From: Gallionellaceae bacterium
GTDB taxonomy: Bacteria; Pseudomonadota; Gammaproteobacteria; Burkholderiales; Gallionellaceae
DNA: 64,000 bases
Assembly (NCBI GenBank): GCA_030834965.1
Contig: JAUQWW010000009.1
Coordinates: 43,307-107,306 of the forward strand
Direction of reading: 5' to 3'
Positions 26,357 to 34,627 of this stretch are shown piece after piece. Numbering within the stretch: the first letter of the stretch is position 1; each line of letters starts with the position of its first letter. The position numbers were made by a program, and so were the translations under genes. Below the pieces are notes generated by a model that worked only from the letters and a program-made list of their open reading frames with translations, had not been told where the DNA came from and did not search any database.

Positions 26357-26465
26357 GCTTACCTTTTCAGGGAGAGAATAAGCGTGATTTGCGGCGGTAT
26401 CTTCACGCATTAAATTAAAAATGGCTTGAACAATGGAGGTGCGGTATCCCCATTTTTCAGCTGCA

Positions 26466-26804
26466 CTATGCTTCTATATCAACATGTTCCAGTGTGTCAT
26501 CCTTGCGCTGTTTGTTTCGACGCCGGTCTGCCTCCGCTCGCAACTCGAACAGCAGGGGCTGGCGTATGACGCGGCGACAGAATATGCGGCGCTCCGCCAG
26601 CTCTCCCTCAGCATGCCGTTTCTCGTTTGTCTCATCCGAGCCGTGAGGCGGTTCATGCCCTGCATGCAGCCTGGTTGTTGGCGTTGCCGCAGGTTGCTCG
26701 AGGGCATCCTTGACCTTTTTGACCGCGGCTATTTCATTGAGCTCTTCGCCCCTTTCAGGACTGCCTGCTGGCATGGGTGGGGGTAAACTGGGAACGAATT
26801 GCAT
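26466..26804 (-). CDS. Hypothetical small charged protein
   Basis: 112 aa, convergent with the Ala/Thr-rich gene. Starts MQFVPSLPPPMPAGSPERGE, then a likely helix NEIAAVKKVKDALEQ, a Pro/Thr linker, and a strongly basic/acidic end. Codon choice on this strand (GCC, GTC, CTG and GAG frequent) looks more coding-like than the opposite strand, where an overlapping reading is rich in Cys and Trp. No ribosome site, signal peptide or family match that I can see. It may be non-coding. Confidence 0.38.
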   Translation of the reverse strand: MQFVPSLPPPMPAGSPERGEELNEIAAVKKVKDALEQPAATPTTRLHAGHEPPHGSDETNEKRHAEGELAERRIFCRRVIRQPLLFELRAEADRRRNKQRKDDTLEHVDIEA

Positions 26805-27090
26805 AATGTGTATGCCGGCTTTTTCAGGTCATGGGTTGTTCGCATCAATAACTGCCGCCGCTAATATAGAGCTTACCCGAACAAAAAACGAATAGCTTAA
26901 TTATAGCCCCGGATTCGAGCGATCCCCCACCATGCCGGATGAAAGCACTCCTGCGTTGCCGCACTTATTTTGTGCCATAATCCAACGCACATCTCCCATT
27001 TAGCAATGAACGAGCAGCTGGTAGCAGGACACACGTAAAGATCGTCTTGATCACTCTGATGGTAAACATAACTTTTTTGAAAGCAGGCTC
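26805..27090. other. Gene-free stretch before the ABM-domain gene
   Basis: About 290 bp without a convincing reading frame. A CATAAT hexamer near 26977 could be a -10 box but has no good -35 partner at 16-18 bp. With 26285-26465 this is the emptiest part of the window. No tRNA, riboswitch or insertion-sequence end seen. Confidence 0.4.
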
Positions 27091-27372
27091 ATGGTTACGA
27101 TAGGCATGAACTACAAGGTAATTCCGGGCAAGGAAGAAACATTTGAGAAGGCATTCAATAATGTTTTGAACGCCATGACAGAAATTGAGGGGCACACAGA
27201 ATCGTTTCTGTTCAAGGATGTGAATAGCCCCACCTCCTATTTGATCACATCAAAATGGACTTCCGAAGACGCCTTCAAAGAATTTATCGCGTCAGATCGA
27301 TTCAAAAAAGTGGCGGACTGGGGGAAGGAAAATATCCTGGCAGGCCGTCCGCAACACACGGTCTACACTTAA
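27091..27372 (+). CDS. ABM-domain (antibiotic biosynthesis monooxygenase-like) small protein
   Basis: 93 aa, one ferredoxin-like ABM domain: MVTIGMNYKVIPGKEETFEKAF with the later SYLITSKWTSEDAFKEFI. Members include quinol or heme monooxygenases and many uncharacterised dimers. The heme-binding His of IsdG-type enzymes is not obvious, so enzymatic role is open. A small tautomerase gene follows after 88 bp on the same strand. Confidence 0.85.
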   Translation: MVTIGMNYKVIPGKEETFEKAFNNVLNAMTEIEGHTESFLFKDVNSPTSYLITSKWTSEDAFKEFIASDRFKKVADWGKENILAGRPQHTVYT

Positions 27373-27460
27373 TCGCTTTACCTCCTGCATTAAATCTGCG
27401 CCTGCTGCTCCATCGCGGTCATCAAGCAATGCAAGGCCAAACTTTCAGGGGATTATCCAA

Positions 27461-27646
27461 ATGCCTTACGTTAATATCCGCATCGCAGGCACCCTTACAC
27501 GCGATCAGAAAGCCAAAATCGCGGCAGAAATTACTGACACGCTGGAGCGTATTGCGCTCAAGCCCAAAAGCTACACCTACATTGCTTTTGACGAACTGCC
27601 GGATGAGAACTGGGCTATTGCCGGGAAACTGCTGGACGAGGAATAA
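27461..27646 (+). CDS. 4-oxalocrotonate tautomerase-family small protein
   Basis: 61 aa, the normal length. The initiator Met is followed directly by Pro (MPYVNIRIAG), the catalytic N-terminal proline of the tautomerase superfamily after Met removal. A conserved Arg11-equivalent is not clear (TRDQKAKIAAEIT has R14). Substrate unknown. It may form a unit with the ABM-domain gene; both are typical of small aromatic/quinone handling proteins. Confidence 0.86.
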   Translation: MPYVNIRIAGTLTRDQKAKIAAEITDTLERIALKPKSYTYIAFDELPDENWAIAGKLLDEE

Positions 27647-27688
27647 ATACCCCGCACACGCAGCAATATCAAAGCTTTTAGATAGGGG

Positions 27689-30355
27689 TTAATCGCCCTT
27701 TTTCTTGGCGGCTGGCTTCTTCGCCACAACCTTCTTCTTAGTTGTGGGTTCCTTCTTGGCAACCGCTTCTTTCTTTGCTGCCGTAACTTTCTTTGCTGCC
27801 GTAACTTTCTTGGCTGCGACTTTCTTGGTTGCAGCTTCTTTCTTCACTGCAGGCTTCTCGGCGGCAGGCTCTTTCTTTGCCGCCGGCGTTTTTTTCGCAA
27901 CCGCTTTTTTCTTGGTAGACGGGCCTTTTGCCACGCGCGCCGCCAGCAGCGCCAAGCCCTCTTCCAGCGTCACTTCCTCTGGCGAGGTATCTTTGGGCAG
28001 AGTGGCGTTGACCTTGCCATGCCGCACGTACGGTCCATAGCGGCCGTTGCACACCTCTATCGGCTTTTTGTCATCCGGGTGCTCTCCCAGGGTGCGCAAC
28101 ACGGCGTTGCCATCCCTTGCCTGGGCGAGCAGTTCCACGGCGCGATCCAACTGTATATCGAAGATACTGTCGGTGCGCGGGATGGATTTGAATTTTCCAT
28201 CATGGCCGATGTAAGGTCCAAAACGACCGATGTTGACGATGACCTTTTTGCCGGATTCCGGGTGCAAGCCGAGTTCACGCGGCAGCGACAGCAGCTTCAG
28301 CGCGCTGGCCAGATCGGCTTGGTCAACGGGCATCTCCTTCGGCCACGATACGCGTTTGGGCTTGGTTTTCTCGCCCTCTATGACTTCGCCCAGCTGTACG
28401 TAGTGGCCGTACGGGCCACGCAGCAACAGGACTGCCTGTCGGGTGTCGGGATGTGCGCCCAGCTCTACCCTGGCAGAAGCGTCATCTTGCGTTTCCCCGC
28501 TGAGGCTGCGCTTGTATTTGCACTCCGGATAGTTGGTGCAGCTGATAAAGCTGCCATATTTGCTGAGCTTTTTGGCTAGCGGCTTGCCGCATTCCGGGCA
28601 GGCCTCATCAAGCAACTCCTGAGGGCGCTCAATGTTGGTTTTCTCTTTGAGGAGCCGTTCGAAGGGGCGCCAGAATTCATCCATCACCGGAATCCAGTCG
28701 CGCTTACCCTCGGAAATTTCGTCCAGTTCGTCTTCCATTTGCGCGGTAAAGCCATAATCGACGTAGCGCGTGAAGTGCTCGGTCAGAAAACGATTGACGA
28801 CGCGCCCCACATCGGTCGGCTTGAAGCGTTTTTTGTCCAGCACCACATATTCCCGCGCCTGCAGCGTGGACATGATGCTGGCATAGGTAGAAGGACGCCC
28901 GATGCCGTATTCTTCCAGCGCTTTTACCAGGCTGGCCTCGGAAAAGCGCGGCGGCGGCTGGGTGAAATGCTGCTCGCCGGACAGCTTGTCGAGCGGAATC
29001 GTTTCCCCTTCTTCCAGCGGCGGCAGCTTGCCGCTTTCTTCCTCTTCGCTGTCGTCTGTGCCTTCCTGATACACCGCGATAAAGCCGGGAAACACCAGGG
29101 TCTGTCCGCTGGCGCGGAACAGCGTGTCGTCCCCGCCAAGACGGATATCGAGGCTTACCGTATCGAAACGCGCCGGGGTCATCTGACACGCCAGCGTACG
29201 CTTCCAGATCATTTCATACAACCGCGCCTGGTCTATGGTGAGGAATGCGCTCACGCTCTCCGGCGTACGCGCAATCGACGTGGGACGCACCGCTTCGTGC
29301 GCCTCCTGCGCATTCTTGGACTTGCTCTTGTAGACGGTTGCGGTTTTCGGCAGGTAATCCGGCGCAAATTGCTCGGCAATGTAACCGCGAATTTCCTGCA
29401 CAGCTTCCTGCGCCAGCGTAACGGAATCAGTACGCATGTAACTGATCAGGCCCACGCTCTGGCCGCCGATGTCGATGCCTTCATATAGCTGCTGCGCAAT
29501 GCGCATGGTGCGGTCGGCCGACATGCCGAGCTTGCGCACTGCCTCCTGTTGCAACGTGGAAGTAGTGAATGGCGCAGCGGCATAACGCTGCTTGGCTTTC
29601 TTTTCCACGCGCACCACTTTGGGTGGCAGCTTGGCCGCACTGAGATTGTCGAAAATCTTTTTGTATTCCGCTTCGCTGCCGATGCTGAGCTGTTCCAGTT
29701 TTTTGCCCTGGTACTGGAACAGCCTGGCCGTAAAAGGCTGCGCGTTCTTGTGGCTGTCGAGATGCACGGTCCAGTATTCCTGGGTGCGGAATGCCTCGAT
29801 TTCCTGCTCGCGCTCGACAATCAGGCGCAGCGCCGGGCTCTGCACGCGCCCGGCGGAAAGCCCGGGACGAATTTTGCGCCATAGCAGCGGCGAAAGGTTG
29901 AAGCCCACCAGATAATCCAGTGCGCGCCGCGCCTGTTGCGCGTTGACCAGCGGAATGGAAATTTCGCGCGGATGTGCAACTGCCTCGCGCACCGCAGTCT
30001 GGGTGATTTCATAGAACACCACGCGCTGCATGGTTTTGTTCTTCAGGCCGCGCTTGCCCTTGAGCAGTTCGGCGACATGCCAGGCGATGGCCTCTCCTTC
30101 GCGATCCGGGTCAGGCGCCAGATAGATGTTATCCGCCTGCGCGGCCGCCTTGGCAATGGCGTCCACATGCTTGCTGTTGCGCGCAATGGTTTCATACTGC
30201 ATGGCGTAACCATGTTCTGTATCAATGGCGCCTGTCTTGGGGATCAGGTCGCGCACATGGCCGTAAGACGCCAGCACCTCAAAATCCTTGCCCAGATATT
30301 TCTTCAGGGTGACGGCTTTGGCCGGTGATTCAACGATCAGTAGATTGCTCGCCAT
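27689..30355 (-). CDS. topA: DNA topoisomerase I
   Basis: 888 aa, type IA enzyme that relaxes negative supercoils. TOPRIM residues E9 (LLIVESPAK) and D82-x-D84-x-E86 (APDPDREGEA) are intact; the catalytic tyrosine is Y306 in SVGLISYMRTDS. A C4 zinc finger follows (CPECGKPLAKKLSKYGSFIS with CTNYPEC), then further repeat domains resembling zinc-finger-derived units. The last ~75 residues are Lys/Ala-rich (AAKK repeats), a histone-H1-like basic tail known from several beta- and gammaproteobacterial TopA proteins. smg and dprA lie upstream on the same strand. Confidence 0.97.
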   Translation of the reverse strand: MASNLLIVESPAKAVTLKKYLGKDFEVLASYGHVRDLIPKTGAIDTEHGYAMQYETIARNSKHVDAIAKAAAQADNIYLAPDPDREGEAIAWHVAELLKGKRGLKNKTMQRVVFYEITQTAVREAVAHPREISIPLVNAQQARRALDYLVGFNLSPLLWRKIRPGLSAGRVQSPALRLIVEREQEIEAFRTQEYWTVHLDSHKNAQPFTARLFQYQGKKLEQLSIGSEAEYKKIFDNLSAAKLPPKVVRVEKKAKQRYAAAPFTTSTLQQEAVRKLGMSADRTMRIAQQLYEGIDIGGQSVGLISYMRTDSVTLAQEAVQEIRGYIAEQFAPDYLPKTATVYKSKSKNAQEAHEAVRPTSIARTPESVSAFLTIDQARLYEMIWKRTLACQMTPARFDTVSLDIRLGGDDTLFRASGQTLVFPGFIAVYQEGTDDSEEEESGKLPPLEEGETIPLDKLSGEQHFTQPPPRFSEASLVKALEEYGIGRPSTYASIMSTLQAREYVVLDKKRFKPTDVGRVVNRFLTEHFTRYVDYGFTAQMEDELDEISEGKRDWIPVMDEFWRPFERLLKEKTNIERPQELLDEACPECGKPLAKKLSKYGSFISCTNYPECKYKRSLSGETQDDASARVELGAHPDTRQAVLLLRGPYGHYVQLGEVIEGEKTKPKRVSWPKEMPVDQADLASALKLLSLPRELGLHPESGKKVIVNIGRFGPYIGHDGKFKSIPRTDSIFDIQLDRAVELLAQARDGNAVLRTLGEHPDDKKPIEVCNGRYGPYVRHGKVNATLPKDTSPEEVTLEEGLALLAARVAKGPSTKKKAVAKKTPAAKKEPAAEKPAVKKEAATKKVAAKKVTAAKKVTAAKKEAVAKKEPTTKKKVVAKKPAAKKKGD
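27774..27809 (-). repeat. Exact 18-bp tandem duplication in the topA tail
   Basis: TTTGCTGCCGTAACTTTC occurs at 27774-27791 and again at 27792-27809 on the plus strand; on the coding strand it gives a duplicated KVTAAK unit in the Lys-rich tail. In frame, so tail length can vary without disrupting the gene. Confidence 0.9.
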
Positions 30356-30390
30356 GTGTAGTGTTGTTGGCCAGTTTAGTTTAGCGTGGT

Positions 30391-30846
30391 TTAGTGTAAG
30401 TGGCTGGAATCAGCCTGGCTGAGCAGCTCTTCGACCACCATGGGATCCAGTTCTTCGTGCTGGTTCCACAACACCATCAGCGCAATCAGCTTGACCTTGT
30501 CCAGCGGCAGATTTTCGCGGCTGAGCGCAACGGCACGGTCGATGATCATTTCCCGCTCTACCGGTGTAATCATCTTGTTTTGTTCCCAGAACGCCAGAAA
30601 ACGCAAGGCTTCGGGGCTGATGCGCTGGGTTTCCAGGTCAGCGTAACAGCGCAGCCCGCTGGTATTGATGCTGGCAGGATAGTCTGCCTGAGTCAGTTGT
30701 TTCAAGCCGGACAGCCAGTCCAGCGCCCGATGAATATCTTCGTCTTCAAACCCGGCTGCGCTCAGCTTGAGAGAAAGTTTGTCGGAATCGGGGTAGCTGC
30801 CAGCATAAAAATAACTCTCGAATAAAAACATCAAAATATCGAACAT
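30391..30846 (-). CDS. smg: Smg family protein (DUF494)
   Basis: 151 aa from ATG 30846 (MFDILMFLFESYFYAG). Matches the DUF494/Smg pattern with a helical C-terminal half (REMIIDRAVAL, KLIALMVLWNQHEELDP). Function unknown, but position between dprA and topA is widely conserved in beta- and gammaproteobacteria. dprA ends 22 bp upstream, topA begins 35 bp downstream. Confidence 0.93.
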   Translation of the reverse strand: MFDILMFLFESYFYAGSYPDSDKLSLKLSAAGFEDEDIHRALDWLSGLKQLTQADYPASINTSGLRCYADLETQRISPEALRFLAFWEQNKMITPVEREMIIDRAVALSRENLPLDKVKLIALMVLWNQHEELDPMVVEELLSQADSSHLH

Positions 30847-30868
30847 GTGTCCCCGAAATAAAACTGCT

Positions 30869-31942
30869 TTAAGCAATGCGTTGGTAGAGTCCGCCCGGCA
30901 AGGCGGCCACGCCGCCTTCCAGCTCCAGCTGTAACAGGATGGCGGATAGCGCTTCAATCGTCAAGCCGCTCTGCTGGCTCAGACTGTCCATGTCAATCGG
31001 GTCGAAGCCCAGATGCGCGAACAGCTGATGTTCTTTCAACGTTGCGGCTGGCAGCGCCGGAGCCGCATCGAAGCGCCCCAATTCTTCGAGAATATCCTGG
31101 GCGGATTCCACCAGCTTTGCGCCTTGCTTGATCAGATGGTGGCATCCTTTGCTTTGCGGGGCATGGATGGAGCCGGGGATAGCGAACACTTCGCGCCCCT
31201 GCTCCAGCGCCATGCGCGCGGTGATCAGCGAGCCACTCTGTAATGACGCTTCAACCACCAGGCAACCCAGGCTCATGCCGCTGATGATGCGGTTGCGGCG
31301 CGGGAAATTTGCCGCCAGCGGCGGAGTGCCCAACGGAAATTCGGAGACAAGCGCACCTTCCTGCGCCAGTTGATGCGCCAGCTCACGGTTGGCGGCAGGG
31401 TAAACCTTGTCCAGACCGGTTCCGATTACGCCCATACTGGAGCCTGGTCCGCGCAGCCCGCCGCGATGCGCGGCGGCATCGATGCCGTGCGCCATGCCGC
31501 TGACGATACACAGGCCGGCAACACTCGCCGCCTGCGCAAAAGCCTCCGCATTGTTCAGGCCCTGCGCGGTGGCGTTGCGGCTGCCAACAACGGCAAGCGC
31601 CGGCCGGTTGAGCAATTCGCGTCGCCCTTTTACATACAACAGCAGCGGCGGGTCGGGAATATTGAGCAATGCCCGCGGATAGCCGGGATCGGCCAGCGTA
31701 AGGATGGTGTTGTTCGGGTCTTCGAGCCAGACGAAAGTGGGTGCCAGCGCTGCCTCGTCCCAGCCTTGCGCAATGGCTTGCGCAACCGCAGGCTGGGCTA
31801 CTTGCTTCAGGGTATGCGCCGGTGTGGCAAAAACATGCGCTGGCGTGCCGAAAGCCTGCAGCAGGCGGCGCATGCCTTCATTGCCCAGACCGGGTATCTG
31901 GCTCAAGGCGAGCCATGACGCCAGGTCCGCGTCCATAGCCAT
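30869..31942 (-). CDS. dprA: DNA processing protein DprA
   Basis: 357 aa from ATG 31942 (ATG 31936 is also possible). Loads RecA on incoming single-stranded DNA during natural transformation. N-terminal helix-hairpin region (LSQIPGLGNEGMRRLL), central Rossmann-like domain (ALAVVGSRNATAQG, SGMAHGIDAAAHRGGL, EFPLGTPPLAANFPRRNRII) and a C-terminal winged-helix-like domain (GFDPIDMDSLSQQSGL). It begins 4 bp after the LysM gene ends. Confidence 0.95.
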   Translation of the reverse strand: MAMDADLASWLALSQIPGLGNEGMRRLLQAFGTPAHVFATPAHTLKQVAQPAVAQAIAQGWDEAALAPTFVWLEDPNNTILTLADPGYPRALLNIPDPPLLLYVKGRRELLNRPALAVVGSRNATAQGLNNAEAFAQAASVAGLCIVSGMAHGIDAAAHRGGLRGPGSSMGVIGTGLDKVYPAANRELAHQLAQEGALVSEFPLGTPPLAANFPRRNRIISGMSLGCLVVEASLQSGSLITARMALEQGREVFAIPGSIHAPQSKGCHHLIKQGAKLVESAQDILEELGRFDAAPALPAATLKEHQLFAHLGFDPIDMDSLSQQSGLTIEALSAILLQLELEGGVAALPGGLYQRIA

Positions 31943-31946
31943 AAAA

Positions 31947-32963
31947 TCAGGGAGTCTGCGCGCTATCCAGCAACTCGACCGGCATGCGGGTCTGCATCAC
32001 CAGGCCATAAGACACCTTGTCAAAAGTGCGGAAGACAAACAGCAGACCATTGCGTATATCCGGCAGCGCAACCGGCTTGCCCTTGTGCTGCGTCACTTCA
32101 CCCTTGCGATAGAGCGCCAGCACATGGCCGTTTTCCAGGCCATCCCTGCGCCCCTTGTTAAGCGTGATGATCGAGTTCTGGCCAGCCTGGGACACGCCGC
32201 CATAAATCGAGATCACGCGAGCATTGATCTTTCCTTCCGGTGCGCGCGGCAAATAGCTGCTGGCTATTTCGTCGGTGGCGGGTATGAGGCTGTCACCCTT
32301 GTTGATTTCCTGCACGGCCTTGGTAATTCTGAGCGTGCTGATGTCGTCCATTTTTTCGACCTCGGCATCTCCCAGGTAAATGGCCTCATGCCCCAGCACC
32401 TCCTTGCTGTCCGGATCGATAAAAGTCTTGCCCGGACGGTAGACTTGCCATAACAGCCCCTTGTCCTTGGGCAGGCCTTGCACATATGCGACGTCTCCAT
32501 CACCGAGAATGACGCGCTGCTCAAAGGTGCCCATCAAAATTGACGTATTGAGGAGTTCGTTTTCTTCGATCAGCAGCGGCTGGCTGAGGAAGGGACGTAT
32601 ATCACTGGCAGGAATGCTTGGGATGGCTTCATGCTCGCTGCCCTGCACCTGCATTTTGGGAGTCAGCTTGACCACATCTCCGGAGGGGGTTGCCGCGCCA
32701 ACACGCAGCGTGCCGCTTGCACGGTCCAGCCAGATTACGTCACCGGGATAAATCCAGTGCGGATCCTTGATGGTGTTTTTATTCATGCCCCAGATTTGCG
32801 GCCATTTCCACGGGTCCTTGAAAAACTTGGCGGAAATGTCCCACAGTGTGTCCCCTTTTACAACGATGTGGCGATCCGGGGCGTTGTCGCGTATTTCTGG
32901 CGCAGCCGCGAGGGCAAAGGTGGGCAACAAACAGCAAATCAGCGATATAATGAATTTTTGCAT
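31947..32963 (-). CDS. Secreted LysM-domain protein
   Basis: 338 aa from ATG 32963. Signal peptide MQKFIISLICCLLPTFALA/AAP. One LysM domain at about residues 32-80 (HIVVKGDTLWDISAKFF then HWIYPGDVIWL), so it probably binds peptidoglycan; no catalytic domain is visible in the following ~250 residues. It heads the LysM-dprA-smg-topA run and is divergent from def, an arrangement common in betaproteobacteria. Confidence 0.92.
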   Translation of the reverse strand: MQKFIISLICCLLPTFALAAAPEIRDNAPDRHIVVKGDTLWDISAKFFKDPWKWPQIWGMNKNTIKDPHWIYPGDVIWLDRASGTLRVGAATPSGDVVKLTPKMQVQGSEHEAIPSIPASDIRPFLSQPLLIEENELLNTSILMGTFEQRVILGDGDVAYVQGLPKDKGLLWQVYRPGKTFIDPDSKEVLGHEAIYLGDAEVEKMDDISTLRITKAVQEINKGDSLIPATDEIASSYLPRAPEGKINARVISIYGGVSQAGQNSIITLNKGRRDGLENGHVLALYRKGEVTQHKGKPVALPDIRNGLLFVFRTFDKVSYGLVMQTRMPVELLDSAQTP

Positions 32964-33055
32964 GAAAACCCCGATGCAGAGTAATGGAGAATGCGGCGCG
33001 ATGCTCGCGCGACGGTTTAAATTCTGCATCTAGTCATTTAAATTAGCAAGCATTT

Positions 33056-33559
33056 ATGGCAATTCTCAAAATCCTGCAATATCCGGATGAGCGTCTGCAT
33101 ACCATCGCAAAACCCGTGCATGAGGTAAACAGCAGCATCCGCAACCTTGTCCGCAACATGGCCGAGACCATGTATGCGGCGCCCGGTGTGGGCCTGGCTG
33201 CAACCCAGGTGGACGTGCACCAGCAAGTCATCGTGATTGATATTTCCGAGACCCACGACCATTTGGTGGTATTGATCAATCCGAAAATTATCGCCAGCAG
33301 CGGAGAAATCAAGCGCGAGGAGGGATGCCTGTCAGTTCCCGGCGTATATGAAGATGTGTGCCGTGCCGAACGGGTTACCGTGCGCGCGCTCAATACCCAG
33401 GGCGAACATTTCACCTTGGAGGCGGACGGTCTGCTGGCGACATGCGTGCAGCACGAGATGGATCATCTCAAAGGCAAGGTATTCGTCGAATATCTTTCAC
33501 AGCTCAAGCAATCGCGTATTCGCGCCAAGATCAAGAAACACCGCCGCGAAACGTTTTAA
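33056..33559 (+). CDS. def: Peptide deformylase
   Basis: 167 aa. Removes the N-formyl group from nascent proteins. Three motifs are intact: [16 protein letters not shown] with Cys91, and QHEMDHLKG with H133, E134 and H137. fmt begins 11 bp after its stop, so the two act and are expressed as a pair. Confidence 0.97.
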   Translation: MAILKILQYPDERLHTIAKPVHEVNSSIRNLVRNMAETMYAAPGVGLAATQVDVHQQVIVIDISETHDHLVVLINPKIIASSGEIKREEGCLSVPGVYEDVCRAERVTVRALNTQGEHFTLEADGLLATCVQHEMDHLKGKVFVEYLSQLKQSRIRAKIKKHRRETF

Positions 33560-33570
33560 CGGATGCACCT

Positions 33571-34506
33571 TTGAAAATCATTTTTGCCGGCACCCCGCAT
33601 TTTGCCGCCGCCGCGCTGGAGGCGCTGCTGGCACAACAGTTTGCCGTAGTTGCGGTGCTGACCCAGCCCGACCGTCCTGCCGGCCGCGGCATGCAGCTTG
33701 CTCCCAGCCCGGTCAAACAGCTTGCGCTGGCGCACGGACTGCCTGTGCTTCAGCCCGCCTCATTAAAATCCGCCGATGTACAGCATGCGCTTGACGACTA
33801 TGCGGCGGATGTAATGGTGGTTGCGGCCTATGGACTGATCTTGCCACCCGCTGTGCTAAAACTGCCACGCCTCGGCTGCCTGAATATCCACGCCTCGCTG
33901 CTGCCGCGCTGGCGCGGCGCAGCGCCCATTCAGCGCGCCATTCTGGCAGGCGACAGGGAAACCGGCATCAGCATCATGCAAATGGACGCGGGACTGGACA
34001 CCGGAGACATGCTGCTGAAAAAATCCTGCCCGATTACTGTGCATGACACCGCGCAAACGCTGCATGACAAGCTGGCGGCGCTGGGCGCGGAGTCCATAGT
34101 CGAGTCACTGCGTTTATCTGAGCAAAACCGATTAGTACGGGTGCCGCAGGATGATGCGCAGGCGACTTATGCCGCCAAGCTGAGCAAAGCCGAAGCGCAA
34201 ATCGACTGGTCGAGCGATGCGGCACAAATTGCACGCGCGGTGCGCGCCTACAACCCCTTTCCTGTCGCATACACCACCTTCAATGCCACGCCCATCAAGA
34301 TATGGCAAGCCAGCGTACGCGACGACCTCAGTGGTAATCCAGGAACCGTTCTGTCCGTAGAAAAAGGTGGAATCATCGTGGCATGCGGCCAGGGAGCCTT
34401 GTGCCTGGAAGTGCTGCAGCGCCCGAATGCCAAGGCATTGCCCGCAGCCCAGTTTGTGCAGGGATTTGCGCTGCATCCGGGCGACCGCTTCACCGTATCA
34501 GCCTAA
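33571..34506 (+). CDS. fmt: Methionyl-tRNA formyltransferase
   Basis: 311 aa from a TTG at 33571; this is the only start that gives the conserved N-terminus LKIIFAGTPHFAAAALEALL, as no ATG or GTG is nearby in frame. GGA precedes by 9 nt. Formyl-THF binding/catalytic motif NIHASLLPRWRGAAPI and MDAGLDTGDML are present. Formylates Met-tRNA for initiation. Confidence 0.95.
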   Translation: MKIIFAGTPHFAAAALEALLAQQFAVVAVLTQPDRPAGRGMQLAPSPVKQLALAHGLPVLQPASLKSADVQHALDDYAADVMVVAAYGLILPPAVLKLPRLGCLNIHASLLPRWRGAAPIQRAILAGDRETGISIMQMDAGLDTGDMLLKKSCPITVHDTAQTLHDKLAALGAESIVESLRLSEQNRLVRVPQDDAQATYAAKLSKAEAQIDWSSDAAQIARAVRAYNPFPVAYTTFNATPIKIWQASVRDDLSGNPGTVLSVEKGGIIVACGQGALCLEVLQRPNAKALPAAQFVQGFALHPGDRFTVSA

Positions 34507-34568
34507 CGGTCATGGCAAAGATGCGCCCTCTGATTATAAAACCCGCCATACCCGTTCCCTCTCCCCAT

Positions 34569-34592
34569 CCCTCTCCCGCAAGCGTGAGAGGG
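34569..34592. repeat. REP-like short palindrome between fmt and rsmB
   Basis: CCCTCTC (34569-34575) pairs with GAGAGGG (34586-34592) around CCGCAAGCGT, and a second small stem CTCGC-TGC-GCGAG lies at 34602-34614. The CCCTCTCCC...GAGAGGG type is often a dispersed intergenic element. It lies in the 121-bp gap between two co-directional genes and has no T-run. Confidence 0.55.
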
Positions 34593-34627
34593 GGACAAAG
34601 GCTCGCTGCGCGAGTTTCGCGTTAAAT

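Noticed and set aside
26433..26786. Plus-strand 117-codon frame opposite the doubtful small gene
   Set aside because: Composition rich in Cys, Phe and Trp, no ribosome site, no recognisable pattern; the minus-strand frame looks more coding-like.
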